From Cyanoderma ruficeps (taxonomy: Eukaryota; Chordata; Aves; Passeriformes; Timaliidae): 64,000 nt of DNA. Below are positions 41,581-52,711 of the stretch, one piece after another. The DNA lies in the NCBI GenBank assembly GCA_008694505.1, contig VZDJ01000046.1:797100-861099 (forward strand), read 5' to 3'. Made by a program: the position numbers and the translations under genes. Below the pieces are notes generated by a model, which was not told the DNA's origin, ran no database searches, and saw nothing but the letters and a program-made list of their open reading frames with translations. How positions within the stretch are numbered: position 1 is the first letter of the stretch; every line of letters starts with the position of its first letter.

Positions 41581-41864
41581 AAGGCTATCACCATCTGGAG
41601 TGTGGGCAGAGCAGATCTGTGTAACCATAGCTGAAGGCTTTTCAGTGCAAGACTTTGACTTGCCTTTAACTGAGGTGTATTTAGACATAACATTAAAAAA
41701 AAATTAAAATTACCAAGTTAATGTGGTGAGTTAGTGTCACCTTCCCGTTCCTGGACATATTGTATAGGTTTCCAGTCAGGTTTTAGCCTCAGGATAACAA
41801 CCAATGGAGTCCATAGCACTTCTCCCTCCAAGTGTCCTGTGAAGCCCTTGGAGTCTGGTACCTT

Positions 41865-41945
41865 ATTTAAACCAAAAGAGGGGAGGTTTATATCAGATAT
41901 TAGGAAGAAATTCCTTACTGTGAGGGTGGTGAGGCAGGATGGAGT
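41865..41945 (+). mobile_element. CR1 LINE fragment
   Basis: 'aaccaaaagaggggaggttt', 'atcagatattaggaagaaat', 'tccttactgtgagggtggtg', then it stops abruptly at 'aggcaggatggagtc'. The sequence beyond (to about 42093) is not CR1 and is unidentified. Confidence 0.85.
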
Positions 41946-42624
41946 CACAAAAACCAGCTGGGAGCTGGCACAGCCATTATTGGAAGGTGAAGGTACATAT
42001 CAAGGCATGATCTCTCACGAAGCACGAGCAATGTATCAGCAGTGGCTAATCCAAGTGTGTGACGTGACTGTGGCACCGGTCCCGTGGACCTGACGGCCGG
42101 CTGTCCTCTTCAGTCCAGCTCCCCTTTCTCCACTTTAGGGCTGGGGTATCGGGGTGATGTCAAGGCGCAGCTGTCGCTGGAATTCGGCATTGTTCAGCTC
42201 AGAAAATTACTTCCCTCATTGTCACACAGCTGCTCTGTGTGTTTGATCTCTGCTTGGGTTTGGCCCTCAGCCAGAGCACTGCAGCCCCTCTGCTGGAGGA
42301 GGGCTGAGGCAGTTGGGAGACTGGGGCTCATTCTCTATTTCTTTTATTGTCATTGACAAAAGTTGATGGAGAGCCTTTGGTGCTGGTGGGGAGAACAGAA
42401 AACTCCTCCTTTTGTGCTTTCCCCCACATCTGTGCACAGCCACCTCACAGCTCTCTGTGCTCTTTCAGATCACCCAGCTTATTTCTGCTGTAAGACCCTT
42501 AAAACATTGGTTCTTGCACCAGCTCAGCTCCTCACTCTCACCTGGAATTTCTGCCCTGTGCTCTCTCCCATGACCAGCTTGTTTGTCCTTAAACCAGTTC
42601 TAGAAGTATTCCTTTTAAGGTGTT

Positions 42625-42775
42625 TTAGTCCAACCTGGCCTTGACCACTTCCAGAGATCCAGGGGCAACCACAGCTTCTCTGAGCAATTTATGTTAGGAC
42701 CTCACCACCCTCACAGAGAAGAAGAATTTCTCCCTAAATTCCCATCTAAACCTACTCTCATCGTAAACTGTTATT
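42625..42775 (-). mobile_element. CR1 LINE fragment ending 27 bp from an OBSCN exon
   Basis: 'tccaacctggccttgaccac', 'ttccagagatccaggggcaa', 'ccacagcttctctgagcaat', 'caccaccctcacagagaaga', 'tctaaacctactctc'. Its boundary is about 27 bp before the exon at 42803. Confidence 0.88.
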
Positions 42776-42802
42776 TCTCCTTCCCGTTTTTACCCTCTTA
42801 AG

Positions 42803-43072
42803 AACCCACCATACCCTTCAAGGCGAAACTGCAGGACCTCGAAGTGAGGGAGAAGGAATCCGCCACCTTCCAGTGTGAGGTGCCCGTTCCTGGGACGGAG
42901 ACAGCTTGGTTCAAGGAGGAGACCAAGCTCCAGCAGAGCAAGAAGTACAACATTGAGGAGGAGGGCACCTACCGCCGGCTCACCGTGCAGAACGTCACCA
43001 CGGACGACGATGCTGTCTACATCTGTGAGATGAAGGAAGGGAGCAGGACCATTGCAGAGCTCTCTGTCCAAG
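42803..43072 (+). CDS. OBSCN: OBSCN exon: Ig4
   Basis: A 270-nt exon, phase 1-1, between 'ccctcttaag' and gtaaga. It encodes [20 protein letters not shown], then ATFQCEVP with the B-strand Cys, the core Trp in [10 protein letters not shown], and [10 protein letters not shown] with the F-strand Cys, ending SVQG. The run '[18 protein letters not shown]' is the signature of obscurin Ig4 in mammals. All canonical Ig-I residues are present, so the fold and disulfide potential are intact. It joins in frame to Ig3 (VKG|EP) and Ig5. Confidence 0.95.
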
Positions 43073-45550
43073 GTAAGAAAGGCTCTCGGTGTTTCAGGTT
43101 GGCCAAAAGTGTGGGGTTCACACGCGAGGCTCCAGGCTTCCCCTTGTGAGCAGGATTTACCCCGTCCACGCGGGCACTGAAGAGGAGGAAAGTCCCTCAT
43201 GGTGGGAAAATGGGGTCAGTGGGTCCCTGGGGCTCTTGCCAGGGTGTCTCTGGACACAGGGCTACAAAGCAGGGACAAGCTGTGTTGCACAAGATGCCAC
43301 CCATTGGGAACCCGTGCTGAAAGAAGCTTTCTTCAGCTGTACCCTGGCCCTGTAGGCTTCTCTTTGATGCCTTGGAGTGGTGACTAAAACACAGGCCAGA
43401 CAAGATTAAGAGAATAAAAGTAGGTATTTATTAAAGGCCTTCAATAGATACACCTTGGGCAGTTAAAAGCCTCTGAGGGGCCACACCCAAGATGAACAAT
43501 GGTCATGAGTTTTTCATACAGTTACCAGTTTGGTCCATTTATACACCAGGGGTAAATTCTCCAATTACAGCTTCAGGTAATGAAGTAATTTACTCCAAAT
43601 TTTCTCCCCCCAGTTCACTGCTGTTTATATCTCTCGGGGTGTGAGACAGTGAGGTGCCCTTGAGTTTCAGGCCCAGAGAGGAATTGTTTCGTCTGAATGA
43701 AATGGATGAACAGCAGCTGACAGGCTATGGAGTTTTAGAATTATACACTAAAGCAGTACAGGATCTGAAAAATATAAAGCTGAATCTTTAGGCATCAGCT
43801 TAACGTGACCCCAAGCATCAGAGGCGTCCCCTGGCACTGTCACACACATCTTGGCCAGTGAACAGAGTGGTGACTCTTGTCCAGGAGTGGTGTTGAGCAC
43901 AATGGAAAAGGGGTTTAGTAGCTGTGCTTTGTGGCCAGATGTGTGGTGCAGGCTGCAGCCAACACCAGCATGGTTTAGATTGGAAACACATCCGTGCCCC
44001 AGATCCCTGGCAGCTGGAGCTGTTCTCTGGGGTTTGGAAAGGGGAAGAGGAAAGAACAAAATGTGGATGGCCATGTCCAAGTGTCCTGAGTGTGGTGGTT
44101 CAGACTGAAGTGGGAGTAGGTGTAGTTGGGTATTGTGTGGGTGTCTCTAAATGAGTAGACACAAACCCCAGAGCTGCGGGCACTGGAGACTGCCACAGCT
44201 ATAGGATTAATCTTGTCCTGACTCATTGGAAGCCTGAGTGTACTCCCAGTGAAACCAGAAGCAATTCTTCATATATAAATTGCTACAAGACAGCTGGGCG
44301 ACGTGCATCCTCGTGCAAATTCCTTTTTGTACCACCAGTAAAGAGCTGGAAGAGCACAGAGCTGGATGCAGAAGGGAAAATTTAGTCCAGAGACTTGGGA
44401 AAGTTCAGACTGACATCTTTTTGATGCGCCTTCCTTTCGGTCTGGACCAGCCCACCCCTGTAATTGTGTTTGGTCCCAGTAGGACAGCTGGTATTTTTTT
44501 TCACTTGTTTGTGCTGTAGTGGTATGTTCCATCCCGAAGAGAGTGACTGAGCCAGGTGGAGCTCTCTGGACAGAAAGGAGGCAGAGCCTTCCTGGGGGAG
44601 CTTGTGCCTGCCCTGGGAGGGGATTGGAGGGAGCAACATGGGGTTGGGACAATGTGAGAGCTTGGCCAGAGGTAAAGGGCTGTGGGATGAGGACACTGCT
44701 GAGGGCAGAGAGGTCAAGGAGGAGGATTAGCAGAGAATCAGGTCTTGAATCCTGTGGTGAAACCTGTGCCTGATCTGTTACTTCATGAGGGGGTTCAGCA
44801 TTGCTGTTCATTAAATAGCTCTGGGTGATCTGCCTGGGTGAAGCCTCTTTCCTCTCTCAGGGACTGCTCTGGAGCTGGAGCCAGTCACTGGTGGTCGTTT
44901 GGGTGGTCTCTTCATGGTTTGTCCAATATTTCCTGTGAATAGTCACATCTTACAGCTTTAAGGTTATCCTTGTCAGTGATGATAATCACAGTCACTGGGA
45001 AAGGACCTAAATTCATTCATTGCGGATTTCTATGTTGATGCTAAGAAGAAACCTGATATTTTTAGTGTCTTTCTCATTAATTCAGGTAAATTTTGTGTTT
45101 GCCATGTTGGTTGTGTTGGTTACCTTGATGGAGGTGAAATCCTAAAAGCAGAGGAGAGATCTGTCTGGCTTAAGACTGACCTACTTTAGCAAAGATTTAA
45201 CTTGAATTTCCAGCATATGTGGGCTGCGAAAGCTGTCAGATTTGGCCATGTATATTTTGTGTTTACCAGCAGCTGGTTCTGTTTGGTAGACAAGAAACCT
45301 GAGTGACTGCAGTCAAAAAAGATTTGCTTTTCTCTCTCTGAAGGCCAAATGAGTCCTTGGGGTCATCTGTTCCATGTGACTCAGAGCCTTGGCATTTATT
45401 TTCAAAAAAAAAAAAAAAATTATTTCTGCATGGTGTCTGTAATGTTTTGATTGGGTGTGGACTAGCCCTGTTTCAGCCTGGATGGTTCGGTGTTGCCAAA
45501 GCTTTTAATATCTGCCGTTCGACTGACTACGATTGTTTCGCCATTTGAAG
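43073..45550 (+). other. OBSCN intron with LTR fragment
   Basis: Holds an LTR-like fragment at about 43380-43800 and a poly-A run near 45406-45419. No further exon is seen. Confidence 0.6.
43380..43800. mobile_element. LTR-like fragment
   Basis: Blocks 'aggtatttattaaaggcctt', 'caatagatacaccttgggca', 'ccaattacagcttcaggtaa', 'gaacagcagctgacaggcta' and 'ggatctgaaaaatataaagc' recall a dispersed songbird ERV LTR. There are no coding remnants. Ends and target duplication were not resolved. Confidence 0.5.
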
Positions 45551-45811
45551 GGAACATCATCAAGAAACTTCCGCGGAAAACCGCCGTCTTCGTCAACGAC
45601 ACAGCCACGTTCTGCGTGGAGCTGGACAACGACTGCCAGAACATCCGGTGGCTGAAAAACAAAGAGGAGGTGAAACCCAGCGACCGAATCTCCATCACGC
45701 GCTCTGGCAAACAGCACACCATGACCATCCGGGAGTGTAATATGGAAGATGCCGGTGAGATTGTCTTCCTGGCTGATGAAAGCAGGACTTCCACCCAGTT
45801 CACTGTGACCA
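45551..45811 (+). CDS. OBSCN: OBSCN exon: Ig5 (no canonical F-strand cysteine)
   Basis: A 261-nt exon, phase 1-1, after 'ccatttgaag' and before gtaagt. It encodes GNIIKKLPRKTAVFVNDTAT, FCVELDNDCQNIRWLKNKEE, and then RECNMEDAGEIVFLADESRT. 'KKLPRKTAV' corresponds to the obscurin segment after Ig4 in mammals. The usual YxC of strand F is replaced by IVFLADE, as in the mammalian domain by memory, so the standard disulfide is absent while the core Trp is kept. It could be stabilised without a disulfide, as other sarcomeric Ig domains are. Confidence 0.94.
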
Positions 45812-45934
45812 GTAAGTTTCTCTTTTGTTTGGTCTCTGTGTTGTGTTTTCCCGTGGCTGCTCCCGTGGCAGTGTTGTTGTTTCAAGTGCCACCGTGATAA
45901 TTTTGGTGTCCAAAAGCAGCTGAAGGTTTGATGT

Positions 45935-46155
45935 CAAGGGAAATATAGGTTGGATGTTAGGAAAAAGTTCTTTATGGAAAAGTGATAAAGTACTGGAATG
46001 GCCTGCCTAGGGAGGTGGTGGAGTCACCATCCCTGGATGTGTTTAAACAAAGACTGGATGTGGTACTTGGTGCCATGTTTTCGTTGAGGTGTTGGGGCTG
46101 GGTTGGACTCGATGATCTTGGAGGTCTCTTCCAACCTGGTCATTCTGTGAATGTC
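45935..46155 (+). mobile_element. CR1 LINE 3' fragment
   Basis: 'tataggttggatgttaggaa', 'aagtactggaatggcctgcc', 'gggaggtggtggagtcacca', 'gttggactcgatgatcttgg', 'cttccaacctggtcattctg'. This is a different CR1 subfamily from the 'aagctgtggctg' copies. Confidence 0.9.
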
Positions 46156-46227
46156 TGCCACAAACAGCCAACAGCCTGACCATGAGTGTTATGATAGTTT
46201 TGGAGGGATCAAAACAGAGAGAATATC

Positions 46228-46495
46228 TGTAGAGTCAGATTGGGTTGGATGGGGTCATCTCATTCCACCCCGTGCTGTGGGCAGGGACATTTTCCATTAG
46301 ACCAAAATTCTCAGATCAATCAAGAATTGATTCTTGGTCAATTCTTGATTGACCTGAGAATCTTGATCTAATGGAAAGTGTCCTGGGAATCTTGGTCTAA
46401 TGGAAAGTGTCCTTGTTGACAAAGGGCACTTTCCATTGTGTCCAGCCTGGCCTTGAACACTTCCAGGGATGGAGCATCCACAATTTCTCTGTGTA
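46228..46495 (-). mobile_element. CR1 LINE fragment interrupted by a quasi-palindrome
   Basis: CR1 antisense sequence ('attgggttggatggggtcat', 'gctgtgggcagggacatttt', 'ccagcctggccttgaacact') is interrupted between about 46291 and 46430 by an inverted repeat and a direct repeat built from its own 'ttccattagacc' block. Confidence 0.85.
46291..46377. repeat. Quasi-palindrome, 40-bp arms, 7-nt loop
   Basis: The left arm 46291-46330 and right arm 46338-46377 pair with 3 mismatches in 40; the loop is ttcttgg (46331-46337). A 27-bp part of the right side (46358-46384) recurs directly at 46387-46413 with one change. Confidence 0.95.
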
Positions 46496-47445
46496 AAAGC
46501 AGTGCTGGGGAAAGAGCATGGCACAAACATATCTTACTTGACAGAGCAGCAGCAGCAGGTGCAATGTCATCAAGATTGGACTTGAAATGAAATTTTGGTG
46601 AAGTTGCCTAATTTTATTTGGCATTATTTTGATGCCACTGCATTTCCCAGGCAACATTTGCTTTATTTAAGACAAAAATACACATGATTTCTGGCTCTGT
46701 TTCAGTTCTGGTTCCTATATGAACAAATCATCCTCTCCAGACACAATTTGGGAGGAGTAATTCTTTTCTCACACCACTGCAATCAGTCAGTGAAAAAATG
46801 GACTTTTATTTAAAAAATATGTAACTTCTGTGTTATCTAAACTTGCTTTGGGCACTCTGATGCCATTGAACTAAAATGAGGAAAAAATGAGGAAAGTGTC
46901 ACGTTTGGCTTTGTGGCAATTTCTAAGGTATTTGTAAAGCTGTAACGTCCAAACAAGCACCTATGCAATGGAAACAATAAAGTTCAGTTTGATTTCAAAC
47001 CGAATTACTTAATAATTTAAACAGACTCTGTTGTTTAAATTATGAAGAAAGAGTTGATCCATGGAATAGAAATTGTAAGAAGCTGCCTTCCCACAAACAG
47101 GTATTGCTGGAGAAAATACTGCATTACCATTTCTGACGGCAAGGTCAAAAGATCTCATTCCAGGGCTTAGTGTTCAGCTCAGTGTTACCTTAATGGGACC
47201 TTTGACATCTATCTGTGACCAGCAGTTACTGACAGGCTGGTAACTGTGCACCCCCAAACACTTCTGTGTCTATTTATGTAGGGAAGGAAAAGCGTATCGC
47301 CTTGAGATTTCCTATTTTTACACTTTGTGCATATCGGATTTGCTGCTTGGAGAATCCTGTGTACTATGTCCACATCTTTTTCAATTAGCTGGGTGAGGTT
47401 GGTGGTGGCTGTTCTGATAGCTTTTATCATGTACAGGCAATGTTT

Positions 47446-47495
47446 GTGTGTTATTTGTCATTTTAAAGATGTGTGTTATTTGTCATTTTAAAGAT
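47446..47495 (+). repeat. 25-bp tandem duplication
   Basis: Two perfect copies of 'gtgtgttatttgtcatttta' plus 'aagat', at 47446-47470 and 47471-47495. Confidence 0.95.
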
Positions 47496-48669
47496 GAGGA
47501 GAATGAGGCAGAAAGGAGCTCAGTTGTCCCAGAGCTCAGTTTTTAGCTTAGGCTCATCAATAGCCTCCATCTACAGTCAGTAATTCTTGAGTATGTCCAC
47601 TGTGTGATTGTTTCACCCACCTCCTCCCACACCTTTAAGTTGGATTGATTGCTCCTGAGTGTGCTGTTCGTGGGATCACAGCTGGGGTCTGGTTGACTGG
47701 CTTAACCCAGACACCTTTCAGATAACCAAAATTAAATGAAATTAATCCTGTGCCATGTCAGTAGAGGTGTAACTAGAGCATATCAGATAATTCCTCTTGA
47801 CCATATGAGTGGCAGCATGTAGTGAGTAATCCTGGTGGTATTTAAGCCTTCTCTAAAGGGTTCAAGAGGAAGAAAAGGGTGAAAATAAATATTCATTATG
47901 CAGATACCTGCAGGAATATGTTTGTTGCCTCAGGTACCATAAAAGAGCCACATCTCCTCAATAGTAGGTTCTCATGGTGGGGACATATTTTTGTCATTTC
48001 CTTTTGGAGTTAATTCCCCAATCCCAAAAGCTGGTCTTGCATGAATTAGTAAAACAAAGATCCCAAACGATATCACTCCTGGGAGACAAAATTACAGTTT
48101 CTGAGTGGGGGTAGCATAAAATTCAGGAGCAGGACAGATACCCAGATGAAAGAGGCTGCAGGGAATAGCCCAGCCTGTGTGACAAACTGAGGTCTCCATA
48201 ACTCTTAAAAGATTTTAACAACTTTGCTGATGGTTTTTCCCATCTTCCGAGTGAAAATAAGAAGCTGTGTGTTACTCTGCATTGTCCTGGAGCTGTGAAG
48301 GGCAGAAGTGTGGGTCTATATCCAGCACTGAAGATTTAAGCCTACAAAACGTTTGTTGAAGACTCTCTGGTTGTGTTGACAGTTTTAATATTGTGTAGAA
48401 ACCGCTTGTGTTTAGCTGTGCAATACAAGTATTGAACGTCAAAGTTTGGACTTGATCTGAGATGGTAATGGTTCTGTGATCTTTGTGTAAAGCAGCCTCA
48501 AAGCATCTTCCGTCCATTCTCTTGCTTTTCCATCTCACATCAATGTTTTATGGAGGTTTATTAAGCAAGATTATTTAGTTTATTATTTAGTCCAGCGTAA
48601 GTAATTTTGGCCGTTCCGCTCTGATGTAACTTACTGCCCTGTTTTGCTTTGTTTCCTTCCCTTGCACAG

Positions 48670-48972
48670 CTCCCAAAAAACCTCCCACCCAACCCCCATC
48701 TGACCCTGTGGTGAAAAATAAAACAGAAACCTCAGTGACACTGGCATGGTCCCCTCCGAGGATGGACAGGCCCATTCCAGTCGACGGATACATCGTGGAG
48801 CGCAAGAAACTCACCGGCTTCACCTGGGTGAGGTGCCACGAGTCCCACGTCTCTGGCTCCGAGATCACCGTGAGCAACCTGTCAGAAGAGGCTGACTACC
48901 AGTTCAGAGTGTCTGCAGTCAATGCCTACGGACAGAGCCCCTACCTGGAATTCCCTGGGAGCTTCCACCTTG
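48670..48972 (+). CDS. OBSCN: OBSCN exon: first fibronectin type III domain
   Basis: A 303-nt exon, phase 1-1, between 'ccttgcacag' and gtgagc. It encodes TPKKPPTQPPSDPVVKNKTE, SVTLAWSPPRMDRPIPVDGY, IVERKKL, RCHESHVSGSEITVSNLSEE and YQFRVSAVNAYGQSPYLEFP. The WSPP, DGYIVERK and YQFRVSAVNAYGQSP motifs are typical FN3, and 'NxxGQSPYLEFPG' matches the obscurin FN3 between Ig5 and Ig6. The paralogue OBSL1 also has an FN3 at this place but with different sequence. Confidence 0.95.
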
Positions 48973-49003
48973 GTGAGCACGAAACCGGCATGAAATGGGG
49001 TGG

Positions 49004-49430
49004 TGTCATGGGTTGGCGCTGGTCAAATGCCAGCGCACTTATGAGTGTATGTTTTTTTTTAATAAATTACTGTGAGATGTGATCAAGAACAGAGCAGAGC
49101 AGACTTATAACTTGAAATAGGAAAAAAAGAACATTTATTAATTTATATAACGACAGATGATATATAACAACAGACAATAGACACAAAAGGAAAAACTTAA
49201 TTACTCAAAAGCAGAAAAGAAAGCTTTTTAGAACTTTTTTTTCTTTTTCTAATTTTTATTTTTTACATGCTCAACAGTTGTTACTAGCACATATTTTTAT
49301 TTACTTGCTTAAACTTTTTACAACTACTGAATTTCTCAAAGAGCCAGATGTATTTAGCTCTGCGAGGGTTCCTTACCTCTGAGGGTGTCCAGCACCACAC
49401 AGAAAATGGCTCAAATAACTTTCCGAGATG
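49004..49430. mobile_element. LTR-like fragment
   Basis: Begins TGTCATGGGTTGGCGCTGG, a start familiar from avian LTRs, followed by A/T-rich sequence with several AATAAA-like blocks. The 3' boundary is unclear. Confidence 0.45.
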
Positions 49431-49790
49431 GCGCGGTCGAGTGCGTCTTGAAAAAGCAAAAAGGTTTTAATAAAAGAAGAGAATAATACAAAACAAAAGA
49501 ACAAAGCTGTCTGCAGTGTAGGGACAGGTCCCACACACCTGGTACGACACCTCAGAAGATGTGCTGAGAAGCCTTGTGCTCTCCCTTAAGTATTGAATGA
49601 TTTAGGTGGGGATTTTTGGCAAACAGCCCAATAGAGAATAGAGAATCCTACATTTCTGAGGAACAGCTAAAGAGACCTATCAGTGGTTTTGTCTTGGCAT
49701 TGAGCCAATTGCTGTCAGGACAGCAAAGATGTTTCTGGGTCCTTTACCTTATAGGAACAGCAAAGGATGAGTCTTAAACCTTTCTCTATA
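49431..49790. mobile_element. LTR-like element, same family as 9960-10560
   Basis: Shares with the MEIOC-intron copy 'gaaaaagcaaaaaggtttta', 'gtgctctcccttaagta', 'tttttggcaaacagcccaat' and 'gtttctgggtcctttacctt'. Here the terminal block occurs once instead of as a tandem array. Confidence 0.5.
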
Positions 49791-50741
49791 TGCAAACACC
49801 TGCTGGGCTGTGGGGTGCATTCCTACAGCCTTCACCAAAGGGAGGAAGGAAAAAGTCCAGAACAACCCCAGTGATTGTGGTTGGGTTCCTGTGGTAGAGC
49901 TGTGGGTGTGTTTATGTTCCAATATCCCACATCGGGCTGTGGGAGAGGCAGAGCTCCCAGCTATGGACCTTAAACCTGTAAATGCTTCTTCTACACCTGC
50001 AATGAAAAGAAAATTTGAGATGGCCTAATGGTACAATTTTCAATATATAGATGTGAGATATTGATGTTGCACCTAGAGGATGTTTATGGGTGATCATACC
50101 ATCATGAAAACCAAGTTCCAGCCAGTCTCTCTTTAATCTAAGAGTTTCTAGGAGAAATCCAGGGGGTTTTGCTTTATTTCTAGGGTGACAATGTGCCCAT
50201 AGAATCATTGGGTGCAATGGGTTTTCCTCTTCCTTAGAGTCACTGCACTGGACAATATCTGTACAGATATTGAAGACCCACACAAACTTTGATCATATTG
50301 TTTCTTGTGATTGTGTCATCCTTGTCCCTCGCTGTCTGAACATGCTCGTATTATCCTAGAATATCTAAAACTGACTCGTAGGGATATCTAGAATTCCCTC
50401 CTTCCGAAATCTAAGAATAATATTGGCTCTTCAATAAGCAACATACTTGTAGGGGGCTTAGGTGTTTCTGACCTATGCATTTATACATTTTAGGGATTAA
50501 AAAAAAATCAGTAAAATACATCTGTTTTTCTAGACCTGCAAAAAAGGACTCCAGAGGTCAGCTAGCTGAAGCTGAAGGAAACAAATCCTTTAGACCAACC
50601 ATGCATTTCCTTCAGTGCATGAGGGTTGTACAAGGCTGCATTAATTTACTCTCACCTCTTGTTCACCCTGACAATTTGGTTCCTGATACATCCTCCAGCA
50701 TGGCAGTCTTGTTCTCACAGGTGTGTGTTGCTCTTCCCTAG

Positions 50742-51008
50742 AACCCATCCTGGCTGTGAAAAACCCCCTGACAACAGCTGAAGTTGCCCCTGGAGGGGAT
50801 GCCCTGTTCACTGTTGATCTGACCAAGAGAAGTTCCGGCACTTGGTACCTGAATGGCAAAGTCTTACAGGAAAGTGAGACCTACATCATTAACAGAACCC
50901 AAACCACTCACACCCTGGTCATAAAAAATGTCACCAAGAAAGACGATGGGGCAGAAGTGAAATTTGTTGCCAATGACGTTGAGACCAGCACCAAGATGAG
51001 AGTGAGAG
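50742..51008 (+). CDS. OBSCN: OBSCN exon: Ig6 (no canonical cysteines)
   Basis: A 267-nt exon, phase 1-1, between 'cttccctag' and gtaatt. It encodes EPILAVKNPLTTAEVAPGGD, ALFTVDLTKRSSGTWYLNGK, and THTLVIKNVTKKDDGAEVKF followed by VANDVETSTKMRVRG. Both disulfide positions are non-cysteine (FTVDL and KFVAND), with core Trp retained (TWYLNG). The same absence is what I recall for the mammalian domain, so this is not an avian loss. Confidence 0.94.
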
Positions 51009-51820
51009 GTAATTATTGTCATTGCTGTCCATTTTTCTCCCAGTCAGGGGGTGGTTGCTGGGACTTGAGGATTGAAACTGGGGCTGGAGGTTTTCCTTGG
51101 TTTGTGGGAAGCACCTGGAATTGTGTCATGTGATTAATGTGTGTCCTGGTAATGACCTCACACACAGCTCAGAGAGAGTTGATCTGGCCAGCTGGTGGTA
51201 TCTGAGCTAGATTGCTTCACATCAGCTCACGAATTTCTGTCAAATTTGTACCATTCACAACCATCTGTCAGTGGATTCTGCCACCAAATCTGCCACTAAT
51301 TCACCTTGAAGTTGTTGTTTCAGCTTTAGGTTTGACCAGTCTCTTTCACTGTAATGATCTTTCAAAAGTAAAAGATCATTATTATTAACAAAGCTTTTAT
51401 GGTAGGTTTTTTAGTCCACCATGTGTGGGATATACAAGTTAGTATGCTGGAACTTGATTTAAGATCAAGGTTTCCTCTATGAAATGACAGTAACATCTTG
51501 CAAGACAAAACAGAATGAATTCATAATGAATCCTTTATTCTGGAAGGATGTGTTTGGCTTGGGGGAGGATCTCTGCAGAAGCATGTTTAGAGTATTATTT
51601 ATCAGTAGAAAAAAAAGTGTTGTTTTTTTTTCCTTAGTGACGCTGGCAATAAAAACAGATCAAGTTTTCTGAACTGGGGAAGAATGCACAGTATTGACAT
51701 GAGTGTGAGGGCAGGAACAGGATCTAATACCTTCAGAGATCTCACAGTCTACAGCAAACCTGTATCAGGCATAAGTTATTGTGATATAACTCGAAATGAC
51801 AAAGCCTCTTGTCCTGGCAG
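51009..51820 (+). other. OBSCN intron
   Basis: Short intron. It contains a perfect 11-bp inverted repeat (51352-51362 with 51371-51381) and nothing else that I recognise. Confidence 0.6.
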
Positions 51821-52096
51821 GAGCTGCAGTGAGATTCACCAACAAGACCAAAGACGTAGAAAAGGTCTCTGCTCGGCTGAGAGAAGAAGCCAAACTCCAG
51901 GCTGAGCTTTCAGACACAGAGGCCACTGTGAAGTGGATGAAGGATGGGAAGGAGCTCAAGGCCAGTGAAAAATACGAGTTCCAAACCGTGGGGAAGAGGC
52001 GCATCCTGAAAATCCGCAGCGCTGCCGAGGAGGACACGGGAGTCTACGAGTGTGTCTGTGAAGGGGATAAAATGCTTTATCAGCTCTCAGTGAAAG
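51821..52096 (+). CDS. OBSCN: OBSCN exon: Ig7
   Basis: A 276-nt exon, phase 1-1, between 'gtcctggcag' and gtgagt. It encodes GAAVRFTNKTKDVEKVSARL, REEAKLQAELSDTEATVKWM, KDGKEL and DTGVYECVCEGDKMLYQLSV. The B-strand cysteine is absent (LQAELSD) while the F-strand YEC is kept. The pattern 'RL.EEA.L.AELSD' corresponds to mammalian obscurin Ig7, so the single-cysteine state is probably ancestral. Confidence 0.94.
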
Positions 52097-52596
52097 GTGA
52101 GTGCCTGCCTGGGCTGCTCTGCACTAATGATGTTCCTGTCCCAAACCTTTGGAGCCATCAAGGTGCACAAAGGGAGTGTTCCACAGGGAGTCTGGTAATT
52201 GTCCATTAACATCCAGCCTTGGTAGTGTGGTCCCACAGCAGAGCTGGGGAGCAAATACAGCAGCTGGGGGGGTGGTAAGAGCTGTGCTTTCGTTCCGGTT
52301 TGCATCTTGATATTCCAGGGAATTAGGTGTAATTTCGTGAGGGTGAGTGGTGGGTAGGGAAAAGTGCTCTTGAGATGAAGAAATCCACCCCCAGGGCAGG
52401 ACATGACACAGGACCCCGTGTCTGTGCCACGCTGGCTGTGTGACATCAGACAAGTCACTGAGGAGAGACTTCAGCTCTGATTAAGGTTCTGATTGTACAA
52501 GATCATCTTGATATTGTAGGATTTGGTTTGGGGGTTTTTTGGTTGTTGTTGTTGGGTGAGGTTTTTTTCTTTGGTTTTTCATTGGGGGTTGTGGTG

Positions 52597-52599
52597 TAC

Positions 52600-52662
<63 letters not shown>

Positions 52663-52711
52663 TACTACTACTACTACTACTACTACTAGTACTAGTACTA
52701 CTATTATTATT
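52597..52711 (+). repeat. (ATT)n then (ACT)n microsatellite
   Basis: About 20 TAT/ATT units followed by about ten ACT units with two TAGTAC interruptions, then ATT again. Confidence 0.97.

Larger units (their letters stand above)
37370..42802 (+). other. OBSCN intron after the start exon
   Basis: A 5.4-kb intron carrying five CR1 fragments and a short run of A. The acceptor region (cccttcccgtttttaccctc) sits directly beside a CR1 end at 42775. I found no extra Ig exon. Confidence 0.6.
45812..48669 (+). other. OBSCN intron
   Basis: Contains a sense CR1 (45935-46155), an antisense CR1 interrupted by a quasi-palindrome (46228-46495) and a 25-bp tandem duplication (47446-47495). No other exon was found. 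Confidence 0.6.
48973..50741 (+). other. OBSCN intron, mostly LTR-derived
   Basis: An LTR-like element starts about 31 bp after the donor (49004), and a second block at 49431-49790 is the same family as the MEIOC-intron element. The remainder (49790-50741) shows nothing I can name. Confidence 0.55.
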
